Positions 41,420 to 50,393 are shown, numbered from the stretch's first letter. The stretch is DNA of 64,000 bases from WHSP01 sp040905505 (GCA_040905505.1 JBBDRL010000084.1:32074-96073); one strand, 5' to 3'. The notes: generated by a model from the sequence alone, not told the origin. Program-made: numbers and translations.

Positions 41420-42415
41420 TCAGTCGGACGTATGCCCGTCGCCGCCGTTGCCGGGGCGTGCGATCGTCTCGCGCATCTCGGTATCGCTCTGGAGATTGCG
41501 GTAGCGCGCATAATCCATGATTCCGAGATTGCCGGCGCGGAACGCCTCGGCCATCGCGAGCGGAACCTCCGCCTCGGCCTCGACGACCTTCGCGCGCATC
41601 TCCTCGACCCTCGCGCGGTTCTCCTGTTCGACGGCCACGGCCATCGCCCGGCGCTCCTCGGCCTTGGCCTGCGCGATCTGCTTGTCGGCCTCGGCCTGGT
41701 CCGTCTGGAGCTCGGCTCCGATGTTCTTCCCGACGTCGACGTCCGCGATGTCGATCGACAAGATCTCGTACGCCGTCCCCGCGTCGAGTCCCTTGTTGAG
41801 CACGGCCTTGGAGATCATGTCCGGGTTCTCGAGCACCGCCTTGTGGCCGGCGCTCGAACCGATGGTCGAGACGATCCCCTCGCCGACGCGAGCCAGGATC
41901 GTCTCCTCGCCGGCGCCGCCGACGAGCCGGTTGATGTTGGCGCGCACCGTGACACGGGCGATCGCGATCAGCTGAATGCCGTCGCGCGCCATTGCCGCGA
42001 CACGCGGGGTGCTGATGACCTTCGGGTTCACCGACGTCTCGACCGCCTCCTTGACGTCGCGCCCCGCGAGATCGATCGCCGCGGCCTGCTGGAATCGCAG
42101 ATCGATGTTCGCCTTGTCGGCCGAGATCAGCGCGGCGACCACGCGGCTCACATCCCCGCCTGCTAGGAAATGCCCTTCGAGCTCATTCACGTTCAGATGC
42201 AGCCCGGCCTTCGTCGCCGCGATCAGCGGCAGGACGATCGCCCGTGGCTCGACCCGCCGGAAGCGCATCCCGAAGAGATTCAGGAACGACAGCCGCACGC
42301 CCGAGGCGTACGCCGTGATCCACAGCCCGATCGGGATGAAGCGGGCCACGACGATCAGGAGCAGCGCCGCGACGACGATGACGATCAGGGTCCCGCCGTA
42401 TACGAGGTCTTCCAT
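41420..42415 (-). CDS. floA: Flotillin-like protein FloA (UPF0365)
   Basis: A 331-residue scaffold protein of functional membrane microdomains. One N-terminal hydrophobic hairpin (TLIVIVVAALLLIVVARFIPIG), an SPFH domain (VRLSFLNLFGMRFRR, LHLNVNELEGHFLAGGDV, GIQLIAIARVTVRANINRLVGG) and a C-terminal coiled coil rich in EA repeats (AEADKQIAQAKAEERRAMAV). Length is standard. It sits between nfeD and a single-helix protein, the usual NfeD-FloA neighbourhood. Confidence 0.95.
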   Translation of the reverse strand: MEDLVYGGTLIVIVVAALLLIVVARFIPIGLWITAYASGVRLSFLNLFGMRFRRVEPRAIVLPLIAATKAGLHLNVNELEGHFLAGGDVSRVVAALISADKANIDLRFQQAAAIDLAGRDVKEAVETSVNPKVISTPRVAAMARDGIQLIAIARVTVRANINRLVGGAGEETILARVGEGIVSTIGSSAGHKAVLENPDMISKAVLNKGLDAGTAYEILSIDIADVDVGKNIGAELQTDQAEADKQIAQAKAEERRAMAVAVEQENRARVEEMRAKVVEAEAEVPLAMAEAFRAGNLGIMDYARYRNLQSDTEMRETIARPGNGGDGHTSD

Positions 42416-42463
42416 TATGTGATGTCAGTCGAGTGGGGAGGGGTACTGGACTACCTACGGCTG

Positions 42464-42498
42464 CCAGTTACCAGTTGTCGGTCGCCAGTTGCCGCCTG
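42464..42498 (+). repeat. Degenerate heptad series CCAGTTA/CCAGTTG (element C)
   Basis: Five heptads in register: CCAGTTA, CCAGTTG, TCGGTCG, CCAGTTG and CCGCCTG; an inverted TGGCAG lies at 42508-42513. It sits in the 152-bp spacer between the nfeD stop and the floA start. The rest of that spacer shows no gene. Confidence 0.6.
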
Positions 42499-42567
42499 CC
42501 TGTCATCTGGCAGTGTACGGCTGTTCCGGCTCTCGGTCGAGGGTGGTCGTCGTTGTCGCCGGTCGTT

Positions 42568-44094
42568 TTACCTCTCTCCTGTTTCCAGACTCCGGTCTCC
42601 CGCCGCCTGCGTATCGCCTGCATCCCGACTCCCGTCTCCAGCTTCCCGCTCCTCGCCGTCCTCCGGAGTCTCTCCTGTCTGGAGGCGTCCGCCGCCGTTT
42701 GCCACCGGCTCGACCACGTGGCGATATCCTTCCGAGCGCAGGATCCTGACTGGCGTGCCGGATGCGACCCACGGACCATCGGAGACGACGTCGATCTTCT
42801 CCGCCCCGACACGTGCGGTTCCCGCCGGTCGAAGGTCCGTGAGGGTGACACCTTCGAGTCCCACCAGCTCGTCCCGGCGCTTGGCCGAAGTGTAGCCGAG
42901 CTCCCGCGTCAGCACCTCCCGGTGCAGCAGATTGCGGCCGCGACGGTCCTCCGGCAGGCGGCGGATCAGTTGCCACGCGGCGAACGCCACGAGCAGGAGC
43001 GACGCACCGAGCACATTGAGCGCGATCAAGACGTCTCCAGTCGTCGGAAAGCGCCCGACGAGGCTGAGGAAGATACTGGCGACGACGGCCACCAGTCCCA
43101 GGACGCCCGCGACCCCGACGCCGGGAATGACGAGCAGCTCGACGAGGATCAGGGTCAGCCCGAGCCCGAGTAGCAGGGCGACCTCCCAGCCGGCGAGGCC
43201 GATGATGAAGTGACTGCCGAAGAAGAGGCCCAACGAGGAGAGCCCGGCGAGCCCCGCGAGTCCGAAGGCGGGCGTCTTGATCTCGATCAGCAGACCCAGG
43301 AATCCCAGCGAGAGCAGGAAGGGCGCGACGAGCGGATTGGTGAAGAACCTGACGATGCGCTCGGCCCAGTTCGGGCTGGTCTGGACGACCTCCGCGGCTG
43401 GGCTGCCGATCGCGACCATCAGGCTTTCCCATTCGGCGGTCTCCTGGGCGTAACCCAGCTCGACGGCCTCCGTCGTGCTCAGGGTCAGCAGATTGCCGGC
43501 CTCGACAACGCCGGGGATTTCGATCGACTCGTCGACCATCGCCTCGGCCACCCGAGGATCGAGGCCGCGCGCCTGCGCGAGCGATCTGAAGGCCGAACGC
43601 ATCGCACTGACCACCTTCTCGCTCGCCGTGGACCCCTCGCCGGTCACTGGCGTGGCGGCACCGATGGTGGCCCCAGGCCGCATGTAGATGTCGTCGGCCG
43701 CCATGGCGATGAGAGCGCCGGCGGAGAGCGCGCGTCGATTCACGTAGGCGTAGACCGGAACGGCGGCGTCGCCGATCGCATCGACGATCTGCTCCGCGGC
43801 GTCGACCCGCCCGCCCGGGGTATCGATGTCGAGCACGAGCGCGGCGGCACCCGCCCGCTCCGCCTCGTCGAGGGAGCGCTGGATGAAGGGGGCGAGTCCC
43901 ATCTCGACGACGCCGGTGAGTGGAACCCTGTATACAACAGCGCCGGACGCCGCCGGGGTCGGCGCCTGCTCGGCGGTGGCGGCCGTCTCCTGGGCGGAGG
44001 CGTCAGCCCCGGCCCCGGCGGCAAGCGCCTCCGCACCGGCCAGGATCGCGGCCAGTCCGAAGGCCGCGACCGATGCGCGTCGTAAACCCTTCAT
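42568..44094 (-). CDS. nfeD: NfeD-family membrane-bound serine protease (ClpP-like domain)
   Basis: A 508-residue protein: signal peptide, ClpP-like protease domain (LVLDIDTPGGRVDAAEQIVDA; catalytic Ser in RALSAGALIA; Lys in TASEKVVSA), four to five membrane helices, then the C-terminal OB-fold NfeD domain (LVGLEGVTLTDLRPAGTARVG). It works with flotillins on membrane proteins such as stomatin. The last about 40 residues (GGGRLQTGETPEDGEE to LETGER) are not part of the domain and are encoded by degenerate GGAGNCN heptads, as if a repeat element extended the gene. It starts at the ATG at 44094. Confidence 0.92.
   Translation of the reverse strand: MKGLRRASVAAFGLAAILAGAEALAAGAGADASAQETAATAEQAPTPAASGAVVYRVPLTGVVEMGLAPFIQRSLDEAERAGAAALVLDIDTPGGRVDAAEQIVDAIGDAAVPVYAYVNRRALSAGALIAMAADDIYMRPGATIGAATPVTGEGSTASEKVVSAMRSAFRSLAQARGLDPRVAEAMVDESIEIPGVVEAGNLLTLSTTEAVELGYAQETAEWESLMVAIGSPAAEVVQTSPNWAERIVRFFTNPLVAPFLLSLGFLGLLIEIKTPAFGLAGLAGLSSLGLFFGSHFIIGLAGWEVALLLGLGLTLILVELLVIPGVGVAGVLGLVAVVASIFLSLVGRFPTTGDVLIALNVLGASLLLVAFAAWQLIRRLPEDRRGRNLLHREVLTRELGYTSAKRRDELVGLEGVTLTDLRPAGTARVGAEKIDVVSDGPWVASGTPVRILRSEGYRHVVEPVANGGGRLQTGETPEDGEEREAGDGSRDAGDTQAAGDRSLETGER
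42572..42646 (-). repeat. Degenerate heptad series (GGAGACG type) inside the nfeD 3' end
   Basis: On the minus strand the coding sequence reads GGAAGCT GGAGACG GGAGTCG GGATGCA GGCGATA CGCAGGC GGCGGGA, four extra bases, then GGAGTCT GGAAACA GGAGAGA: heptads in register, each starting with GG or close to it. Because 7 is not a multiple of 3, a three-unit period gives a seven-residue repeat in the protein tail (GDGSRDA, GDRSLET). Confidence 0.6.
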
Positions 44095-44203
44095 AACGCC
44101 TCTCAAATCAGTGGCAAGGGGCCGGGAGCCGACCGACCCGCCGGGCGTCCAGGCCGGCGAGCTCCACGGCATCCGCCGACCGAATGGCGCGGCCCTGTCG
44201 GCC

Positions 44204-45451
44204 TCAACCCACCCGTAGCAACTTCTCGAGCTCTTCGGGCGACAGCTCGGCAGCGGCTCGCGAGCCCATCTTCCGCCTGCCCCCGGGCTTCGTCCTGCGC
44301 GGCGGCGGGGCGACCGCTCCGTCGGTCGTGGCGAGCCCGAAGCCGTAGCCCTCGAGCTCGATCTTCGGCAAGTCGCGACCGATGTGCAACTCGATCGACC
44401 GCAGGTCACCAATCTCGCCCGGCGACATGAAGGTGATCGCTTCGCCCGTCTGACCCGCGCGTGCCGTGCGGCCGACGCGATGGACGTAGCTGTCGGGGTC
44501 CTGGGGAACGTCGAAGTTCACCACGTGAGAGATCCCCTCGACGTCGAGCCCGCGCTGGGCGACGTCCGTCGCTACGAGCACGCGAACTTCGCCTTCCCGG
44601 AACGCGTCGAGCGCCCGGACCCGATCCTTCATCGCGCGATCGCCGTGCATGACCGCCGCCTTGACGTCGGCCTTACGTAGCTGACCGATCAGCTTGTCCG
44701 CGCCGAACTTCGTGCGGGTGAACACGATGACGGATTCCATCCCGGGCCGCTCGAGCAACTGGATCAACAGCTCCGCCTTGCGCCGTCCATCAACCGGGTA
44801 GACGAACTGCTCGACGCCCTCAGCCGTGGTGGACTGGGGGGCCGCCTCGACCGTGATCGGATCGCGCAGGCTGTCGTAGGCGAGGGACTTGACGTCGTTC
44901 GGCAGGGTCGCCGAGAAGAACAGCGTCTGGCGCTGCTCGCGGACGTGCTTGAGGATCTGGTTGATCTGCGGACGGAAGCCCATGTCGAGCATCCGGTCGG
45001 CCTCGTCGAGAATGAGGACCTGGATCTCCGAGAGGTCGACGTTGCCGCGCTCCAGGTGATCGATCAGGCGCCCCGGTGTGGCGACCAGCACGTCATAGCC
45101 GGCCTTGAGACCGCGGATGTCCTTCTGTACCGACGTGCCGCCGTAGATCACACCGACGAAGAGATCGAGGTACTTGGCATACTCGGCCGACGCTTCCGAG
45201 ACCTGGATCGCCAGCTCGCGGGTGGGGCAGAGCACAAGGGCCCGCAGGCCGTCGCCGCCGCGCAACTGCTGGAGGGTAGGCAGCATGAACGCCGCCGTCT
45301 TACCCGTGCCCGTCTGGGCCCTACCCATCACGTCCTTACCCGCGAGCGCCTCCGGAATCGCCATCGCCTGAATCGGAGTCGCCTCCTCGAAACCGAGCTC
45401 CTTCACCGCTCGCAGCAACTCTGGCGCGAGCGACAATTGGTCGAACTTCAT
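44204..45451 (-). CDS. rhlE: DEAD-box RNA helicase, RhlE type
   Basis: A 415-residue ATP-dependent RNA helicase: Q motif (LGFEEATPIQAMAIP), AQTGTGKT, PTRELAIQ, DEAD, SAT, and motif VI RVGRTARAG all present. A short basic C-terminus (RTKPGGRRKMGSRAAAEL) replaces longer RNA-binding tails. RBS AAAGGCAAAG at the ATG at 45451. Likely role in ribosome assembly or RNA decay. It is upstream of nfeD on the same strand. Confidence 0.95.
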   Translation of the reverse strand: MKFDQLSLAPELLRAVKELGFEEATPIQAMAIPEALAGKDVMGRAQTGTGKTAAFMLPTLQQLRGGDGLRALVLCPTRELAIQVSEASAEYAKYLDLFVGVIYGGTSVQKDIRGLKAGYDVLVATPGRLIDHLERGNVDLSEIQVLILDEADRMLDMGFRPQINQILKHVREQRQTLFFSATLPNDVKSLAYDSLRDPITVEAAPQSTTAEGVEQFVYPVDGRRKAELLIQLLERPGMESVIVFTRTKFGADKLIGQLRKADVKAAVMHGDRAMKDRVRALDAFREGEVRVLVATDVAQRGLDVEGISHVVNFDVPQDPDSYVHRVGRTARAGQTGEAITFMSPGEIGDLRSIELHIGRDLPKIELEGYGFGLATTDGAVAPPPRRTKPGGRRKMGSRAAAELSPEELEKLLRVG

Positions 45452-45644
45452 CTTTGCCTTTCTACTTTCATCCGTGGCCCGGGCTCTCACTTCCGGGTCC
45501 GCTTCAAAGGATCTGGCGGCACTGTTCTCGGCCGCCTGCTAAGCCAGCGGATTTCGCCAGCGGTTTCAGATACACCGGTCCGCGTTTTTTGTTACCGATG
45601 CAGTGCGGGCCCCCGCCGACTATCATACGAGGTGAGCGGCGGAT

Positions 45645-46184
45645 GTGCTCGATCGCCATGACCTCCACTTCCCGAGCGACCATCCCGACTTGCAGACTCC
45701 TGCTCCGTCGAACTCGATCCGGCGCCTCTGGGACCGCCTGTCGCCGCTGCCCGGAGGCGCCACCCTCTTCAGCTTCCTGATCGGCAGAAAGGCACCATAC
45801 ACCGGCACGATCAGGCCGCGCGTGCGGAAGCTCCGCGAAGGCTACGCGTGCGTTGCGATGACGGACCGACGCCCCGTCCGGAACCACCTCGACTCGATCC
45901 ACGCGGTGGCACTGCTCAACCTCGCCGAGGTGACGAGCGGGCTCGCGCTTCATTATGGACTTCCCAACCATGCGCGGGCGATTCTGACGGGTTTGGAGAT
46001 CGAATACCTGAAGAAGGCGCGGGGCCATCTCGTGGCCGAAGCGCGCGCGCCCGTTCCCGCTGCGACCGAGCGGGAAGAGTTGACGCTCATTTGCGAGGTT
46101 TTCGACGCGAGTGGAGACGCCGTCGCCCGCGCCCGGGCGGCGTGGCTCGTCGGCCCGAGGGCCGAGGCGGGACGGCCAGCTTAG
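45645..46184 (+). CDS. DUF4442 hotdog-fold protein
   Basis: A 179-residue protein resembling hotdog thioesterases: GTIRPRVRKLREGYACVAMTDRRPVRNHLDSIHAVALLNLAEVTSGLAL, then ILTGLEIEYLKKARGHLVAEA. The N-D/H in RNHLDSIH is where hotdog thioesterases have catalytic residues. DUF4442 proteins are probable acyl-CoA or acyl-ACP binders; no reaction is known to me. The start is uncertain (GTG at 45645); a CTG or later start is conceivable. Divergent from rhlE. Confidence 0.8.
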   Translation: MLDRHDLHFPSDHPDLQTPAPSNSIRRLWDRLSPLPGGATLFSFLIGRKAPYTGTIRPRVRKLREGYACVAMTDRRPVRNHLDSIHAVALLNLAEVTSGLALHYGLPNHARAILTGLEIEYLKKARGHLVAEARAPVPAATEREELTLICEVFDASGDAVARARAAWLVGPRAEAGRPA

Positions 46185-46281
46185 GAGAGGCCGTTCTGCG
46201 CCTCCCGCGGCGTCGATACAGACCGCCGCCGGGCCAGCTTGCATGTCTCTGAAGCGTTCGTTATTGTGGGCGCCGCCCAAC

Positions 46282-46287
46282 TAAAAT
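46282..46287 (+). promoter_or_regulatory. Possible -10 box for the mrp operon
   Basis: TAAAAT at 46282-46287 with TTATTG (46261-46266) 15 bp upstream, in the 223-bp spacer before the first mrp gene. The spacing is short, so this is a weak prediction; nothing else is seen in this spacer. Confidence 0.35.
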
Positions 46288-46407
46288 GTGCAGGATCGGC
46301 CCAACTCGAAGGAGCGAGGTGCGTCCCGAATCTTCCGCTTCGCATTCTGATCGGACCTGCCGCGATACAGCGCGATGCGCCCGTCGCGCGGCCTGGGGGA
46401 GGCAGAA

Positions 46408-46911
46408 TTGATCACGCAGCGCCCCATCACGCAGGTGCTGGTGCTCGGTGCCGTCGTCTACGCCGTCTGGTTGCTCCTCTCGGGCCACTACGACCCGTTC
46501 CTGATGACGGTCGGCTTCGTGTGCACCGTACTGGTCGTATTTTTTGCGCTGCGGATGGAGGTCGTCGACTCCGAGGGCGTTCCCGTCATCCATCTCACCG
46601 CCCGGATCTGGACCTATCTCCCCTGGCTCGTCGTTCAGATCTTTCTCTCGAATCTCGCGGTGACCCGGATCATCCTCAGCCCCGGGCTACCCATCAATCC
46701 CAAGCTGCTTCGCGTGCGAAGTCTGCAGCGCACGGATCTGGGTCGGGTGATCTTCGCGAACTCCATCACGCTCACGCCCGGGACGGTAACGGTCGCCGTT
46801 ACCGGTGGCGATCTCCACGTGCACGCGCTCGACGGGGCAGCCGCCGGTGACATGGACGACAACGAGATGAATCGCCGGGTGGCGACGCTCGAAAGGAAGC
46901 TGGTCTCGTGA
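46408..46911 (+). CDS. mrpE: Mrp antiporter subunit E
   Basis: A 167-residue protein with three N-terminal helices (LVLGAVVYAVWLLLSG, FLMTVGFVCTVLVVFFAL, TYLPWLVVQIFLSNLAVTRIIL) and the MnhE-typical LGRVIFANSITLTPGTVTV segment. I take the TTG at 46408, which has a GGGGGAGG site five bases upstream, over an ATG at 46375. First gene of the antiporter operon; it ends overlapping mrpF. Confidence 0.92.
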   Translation: MITQRPITQVLVLGAVVYAVWLLLSGHYDPFLMTVGFVCTVLVVFFALRMEVVDSEGVPVIHLTARIWTYLPWLVVQIFLSNLAVTRIILSPGLPINPKLLRVRSLQRTDLGRVIFANSITLTPGTVTVAVTGGDLHVHALDGAAAGDMDDNEMNRRVATLERKLVS

Positions 46912-47207
46912 TGTTTTTGGTCAGCGCCGTCGCGATTCTCGTCACGATGACGATGGCGATCGTCCGCGGCCTGCTGGGGCCGACGGTGTACGACCGCGCC
47001 CTCGCCGTGAACATGTTCGGAACGGCGACCGTGCTGCTGATCGCCGTCCTGGGCTTTCTGACCGGCCGTCCCGAGTTTCTGGACCTCGCCCTTGTCTATG
47101 CGCTTCTCAGCTTCATCGGGACCATCGCGATTCTGAAGTTCGTCGCCTACGGAGATCTCGCGAGCGTTCGCGACGAGGATCTCGAGGAGGAACAGTGGAC
47201 CTGGTGA
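46911..47207 (+). CDS. mrpF: Mrp antiporter subunit F
   Basis: A 98-residue three-helix protein: VRGLLGPTVYDRALAVNMFGT is the family mark. TGATG overlap with mrpE (a GTG at 46908 is also possible). The C-terminus is acidic (RDEDLEEEQW). Part of the membrane-embedded ion path of the Mrp complex. Confidence 0.92.
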   Translation: MFLVSAVAILVTMTMAIVRGLLGPTVYDRALAVNMFGTATVLLIAVLGFLTGRPEFLDLALVYALLSFIGTIAILKFVAYGDLASVRDEDLEEEQWTW

Positions 47208-47566
47208 TCGACGGGCTCAGCTGGATCTTCCTCGTATCGGGCGCGTTCTTCATGCTGGTCAGCGGCGTGGGCGTGCTTCGCATGCCCGACGTCTTCACGC
47301 GGGCTCATGCCGCGGGCGTCAAGGACACGATGGGTGCCGCGCTGACGCTTCTGGGTCTGATTCTCCAGGCGGGGCTGACGCTGGTGACGGTGAAGCTCAT
47401 CTTCATCTGGCTGTTCCTGTGGTTCACCTCCCCCGTAGCCAGTCACTCGGTCGCCCGGGCCGCGGTTCTGGGTGGGATCCGACCGATCCTCGGCAGAAAC
47501 GGCGCCTCCGGCAGCGATGGGGAAGCCGGCACCGCACCCGGCGCTCCGGAGGCGACGGCACCATGA
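47195..47566 (+). CDS. mrpG: Mrp antiporter subunit G
   Basis: A 123-residue protein with the MnhG signature GVLRMPDVFTRAHAAGVKDTMGAAL and three helices. It carries a 35-residue Gly/Ala-rich tail not usual for the family. The GTG start lies inside mrpF (13-bp overlap); its stop overlaps the next start by ATGA. Confidence 0.92.
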   Translation: MDLVIDGLSWIFLVSGAFFMLVSGVGVLRMPDVFTRAHAAGVKDTMGAALTLLGLILQAGLTLVTVKLIFIWLFLWFTSPVASHSVARAAVLGGIRPILGRNGASGSDGEAGTAPGAPEATAP

Positions 47567-48123
47567 CCGAAGTCATCGACATCGCGCTACTGGCACTGCT
47601 CGTCGTCACCGGCCTGGCGATGCTCAGGCTGCGCAACCTCTTCGGCGTCATCATCCTGTCTGGCATCTACAGCCTGCTCTCGGCCGGTCTGTTCGTGACC
47701 ATGGACGCGCCCGACGTGGCGTTCACCGAATCTGCGGTGGGTGTGGGAATCGCGACGGTCCTGTTCCTCGGCGCGCTGGCCCTCGTCGGTCATGAGGAAC
47801 GCCCGCCCCAGCGCTCGCGGGTCCTCCCACTCATCGTCGTGATCGGCACCGGAGGGATCCTCATGTACGGGATGACCGATGTGCCTCCGTTCGGTGATCC
47901 CGATAACCCGGCCCAGCAACACGTGGTGCCGCGGTACATTCAGCAGCAGCCGGAAGAGGTGGGGGTCGACAACATGGTCGGCGCCGTGCTCGCCAGTTAT
48001 CGCGGCTACGACACGATGGGAGAGACGGCGGTCATCTTCGCGGCGGGGGTCGGCGTGCTGATCCTCCTCGCGGGCCGCCGTCGCCGCGCGGACGAACCGG
48101 AAGGCGGGCAGGATGACCACTAA
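47563..48123 (+). CDS. DUF4040/MbhD-E-like subunit (equivalent to the MrpA C-terminal part)
   Basis: 186 residues, about five helices: IALLALLVVTGLAMLRLRNLFGVIILSGIYSLLSAGLFVTMDAPDVAFTESAVG is the DUF4040 core that sits at the C-terminus of MrpA or forms MbhD, followed by an MbhE-like part with MGETAVIFAAGVGVLILL. So the MrpA C-terminal domain is a separate gene here. Overlaps its neighbours on both sides. Confidence 0.88.
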   Translation: MTEVIDIALLALLVVTGLAMLRLRNLFGVIILSGIYSLLSAGLFVTMDAPDVAFTESAVGVGIATVLFLGALALVGHEERPPQRSRVLPLIVVIGTGGILMYGMTDVPPFGDPDNPAQQHVVPRYIQQQPEEVGVDNMVGAVLASYRGYDTMGETAVIFAAGVGVLILLAGRRRRADEPEGGQDDH

Positions 48124-48535
48124 CGTCATCCTGCGGATCGCGACCAAAGTACTGATCCCGAACATTCTGATCTTCGGGCTCTACGTCCATTTCCATGGCG
48201 ACTACGGGCCCGGCGGCGGCTTCCAGGCGGGGGTCATCGTGGGCGCGGGGTTCATCCTGTACGCGCTCGTCTACGGTTTGGAGAACACCACCCGCGTGCT
48301 GCCGCCGACGGTCGTTCACATCTGCATGGCGGCGGGCGTTCTGATCTTCGCAGGCACCGGCGTCGTGAGCCTCCTGCTCGGCGGGGCCTATCTGGAATAC
48401 AACGTCCTCGCGCACGATGCGATCCACGGCCAGCACCGCGGCATCCTGTGGGTGGAGCTGGGCGTCATCGCGACCGTGTTCGGCACCATGGTCTCCATCT
48501 TCTACGCGGTGGCCGGCCGCAAAGGGATGGATTGA
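48113..48535 (+). CDS. mrpB: Mrp antiporter subunit B
   Basis: A 140-residue four-helix protein of the MnhB family with the mark HFHGDYGPGGGFQAGVI and a conserved HDAIHGQHRGILWVELGV. Overlaps the previous gene by 11 bp and mrpC by one base (TGATG). Confidence 0.93.
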   Translation: MTTNVILRIATKVLIPNILIFGLYVHFHGDYGPGGGFQAGVIVGAGFILYALVYGLENTTRVLPPTVVHICMAAGVLIFAGTGVVSLLLGGAYLEYNVLAHDAIHGQHRGILWVELGVIATVFGTMVSIFYAVAGRKGMD

Positions 48536-48918
48536 TGGATTTCATCCTCGGCCACTACAACTACTGGGTCGTCGTCTTCCTGATGATGCTCGGTTTCTAC
48601 ATCGTCATCTCCCGCGCCAACATGGTGAAGGTGCTGGTCGGACTCAGCGTCTTCCAGACCTCGGTCTTCATCTTCTACATCTCGCTCGGTAAGGTACGCG
48701 GCGGGACCGCTCCGATTCTGATGGAAGGGGCGACACTCTATGCCAACCCACTCACGTCAGTCCTCATCCTGACCGCGATCGTGGTGAGCATCGCCACGAC
48801 GGCACTCGGCCTCGCGATCGTCATACGCATCAAGGAAGCGTACGGGACCGTGGAGGAGGAAGAGATCGACGCCATCGAACGCGCCGAGGTCGAAGCGCCG
48901 GAAACCCGCTGGTCATGA
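48535..48918 (+). CDS. mrpC: Mrp antiporter subunit C
   Basis: A 127-residue NuoK-like three-helix protein: LGFYIVISRANMVKVLVGLSVFQT, NPLTSVLILTAIVVSIATTALGLAIVIRI. An acidic tail (EEEEIDAIERAEVEAPE) follows the last helix. Stop overlaps mrpD by ATGA. Confidence 0.93.
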   Translation: MDFILGHYNYWVVVFLMMLGFYIVISRANMVKVLVGLSVFQTSVFIFYISLGKVRGGTAPILMEGATLYANPLTSVLILTAIVVSIATTALGLAIVIRIKEAYGTVEEEEIDAIERAEVEAPETRWS

Positions 48919-50393
48919 CCGCACATCTGCCGGTTCTTCAGGTCGTCATACCGCTGATGGCTGCGGCGCTCTGCGCGCCGCTCCGCTGGCCGCGCATCGC
49001 GTGGGGGCTTGCCGTCCTCGTCTCTTGGACGGCCTTCGGTATCGCGATCGCTCTTCTCGCGCAGGTCCTGGACGCCGGAACCATCAGCTACGAGATCGGC
49101 GGATGGGCGGCGCCGTGGGGCATCGAATACCGGGTCGACCTCGTCAACGCGTTCGTCTTGCTGATCGTCGCGGGCGTCGGTGCGGTGGTGGCGCCGTACG
49201 CGCGCGACAGCATCGAGAGCGAGGTCGCACCCGGACTGATCCCGCTGTTCTACGCGGCCTACCTGCTCTGCCTGGCCGGGCTGCTCGGCATCGCGATCAC
49301 CGGCGACCTGTTCAACGTCTTCGTCTTCCTCGAGATCTCGTCGCTCTCGACCTATACGATGGTCGCGATGGGGCGGGATCGACGCGCGCTGACGGCGGCG
49401 TTCCGGTACCTGGTGATGGGCAGCATCGGCGCGACGTTCATCGTCATCGGAATCGGTCTACTGTATTCCGTAACCGGAACGCTGAACATGGCCGACCTGG
49501 CGATGCGGCTGCCCGATGTCGACGCAACTCGGGCGGTGCCGGTCGCGTTCGGCTTCCTCGCGGTCGGGATCAGCCTGAAGCTTGCGCTCTTCCCGCTGCA
49601 CCTCTGGCTGCCGAACGCCTATGCGTTCGCCCCCTCGGCGGCGACGGCTTTCATCGCGGCGACATCGACGAAGGTCGCCGTCTACATGCTACTGCGGGTC
49701 TTCTTCACCATCTTCGGTGCGGACGTCTCGTTCGGCACGATGCGGCTGGATTACATCCTGATGCCGCTGGCGCTGGTCGCGATCGTCAGTATGTCGCTGG
49801 TGGCGATCTTCCAGCAGAACGTCAAACGGATGCTGGCTTATTCGAGCCTCGCGCAGGTCGGCTACATGATCCTGGGGATCAGCGTCGGCTCGGCGACCGG
49901 TCTGACGGCCGGCATCGTCCACCTCTTCAACCACGCGCTGATGAAGAGCGCGCTCTTCCTCGCGCTCGGATGCGTCGTCTACCGCATCGGCTCGGTCCAC
50001 CTCAGCCAACTGGCCGGCCTCGGCCGTCAGATGCCGTGGACGATGGCCGCCTTCTCGCTCGGCGGTCTGAGCCTGATCGGCGTTCCGTTGACCGTCGGGT
50101 TCATCAGCAAGTGGTACCTGATCGTATCGGTCCTCGAGGTGGGCTGGTGGCCCGTTGCGGTGCTGATCGTGTTCTCGTCGCTGCTCGCCGTCGTCTACAT
50201 CTGGCGCGTGGTCGAGGCCGCGTACTTCCTACCCGCCCCTGAAGGTCGGGGCGTGATTCGCGAAGCGCCGCTCTCGCTGCTCATCCCCACCTGGACGTTG
50301 ATCCTGGCGAATCTCTACTTCGGCATCGACGCGACGCTCACGGCGGGCGTCGCTGGCCGGGCTGCCGCGGCCCTGCTGGGGATCGGATCATGA
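48915..50393 (+). CDS. mrpD: Mrp antiporter subunit D (NuoM/N-like), first copy
   Basis: A 492-residue, about 14-helix proton/sodium-translocating subunit: FVFLEISSLSTYTMVAMGR with the key Glu, LHLWLPNAYAFAPSAATAFIAATSTKVAVY, the VKRMLAYSSLAQVGYM loop and LFNHALMKSALFLALG. Conserved Lys residues in the half-channels are visible. Overlaps both neighbours by 4 bp. Confidence 0.93.
   Translation: MTAHLPVLQVVIPLMAAALCAPLRWPRIAWGLAVLVSWTAFGIAIALLAQVLDAGTISYEIGGWAAPWGIEYRVDLVNAFVLLIVAGVGAVVAPYARDSIESEVAPGLIPLFYAAYLLCLAGLLGIAITGDLFNVFVFLEISSLSTYTMVAMGRDRRALTAAFRYLVMGSIGATFIVIGIGLLYSVTGTLNMADLAMRLPDVDATRAVPVAFGFLAVGISLKLALFPLHLWLPNAYAFAPSAATAFIAATSTKVAVYMLLRVFFTIFGADVSFGTMRLDYILMPLALVAIVSMSLVAIFQQNVKRMLAYSSLAQVGYMILGISVGSATGLTAGIVHLFNHALMKSALFLALGCVVYRIGSVHLSQLAGLGRQMPWTMAAFSLGGLSLIGVPLTVGFISKWYLIVSVLEVGWWPVAVLIVFSSLLAVVYIWRVVEAAYFLPAPEGRGVIREAPLSLLIPTWTLILANLYFGIDATLTAGVAGRAAAALLGIGS

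Noticed and set aside
45541..45600. Terminator at the T run 45585-45590
   Set aside because: No stable stem precedes the T run on either strand.
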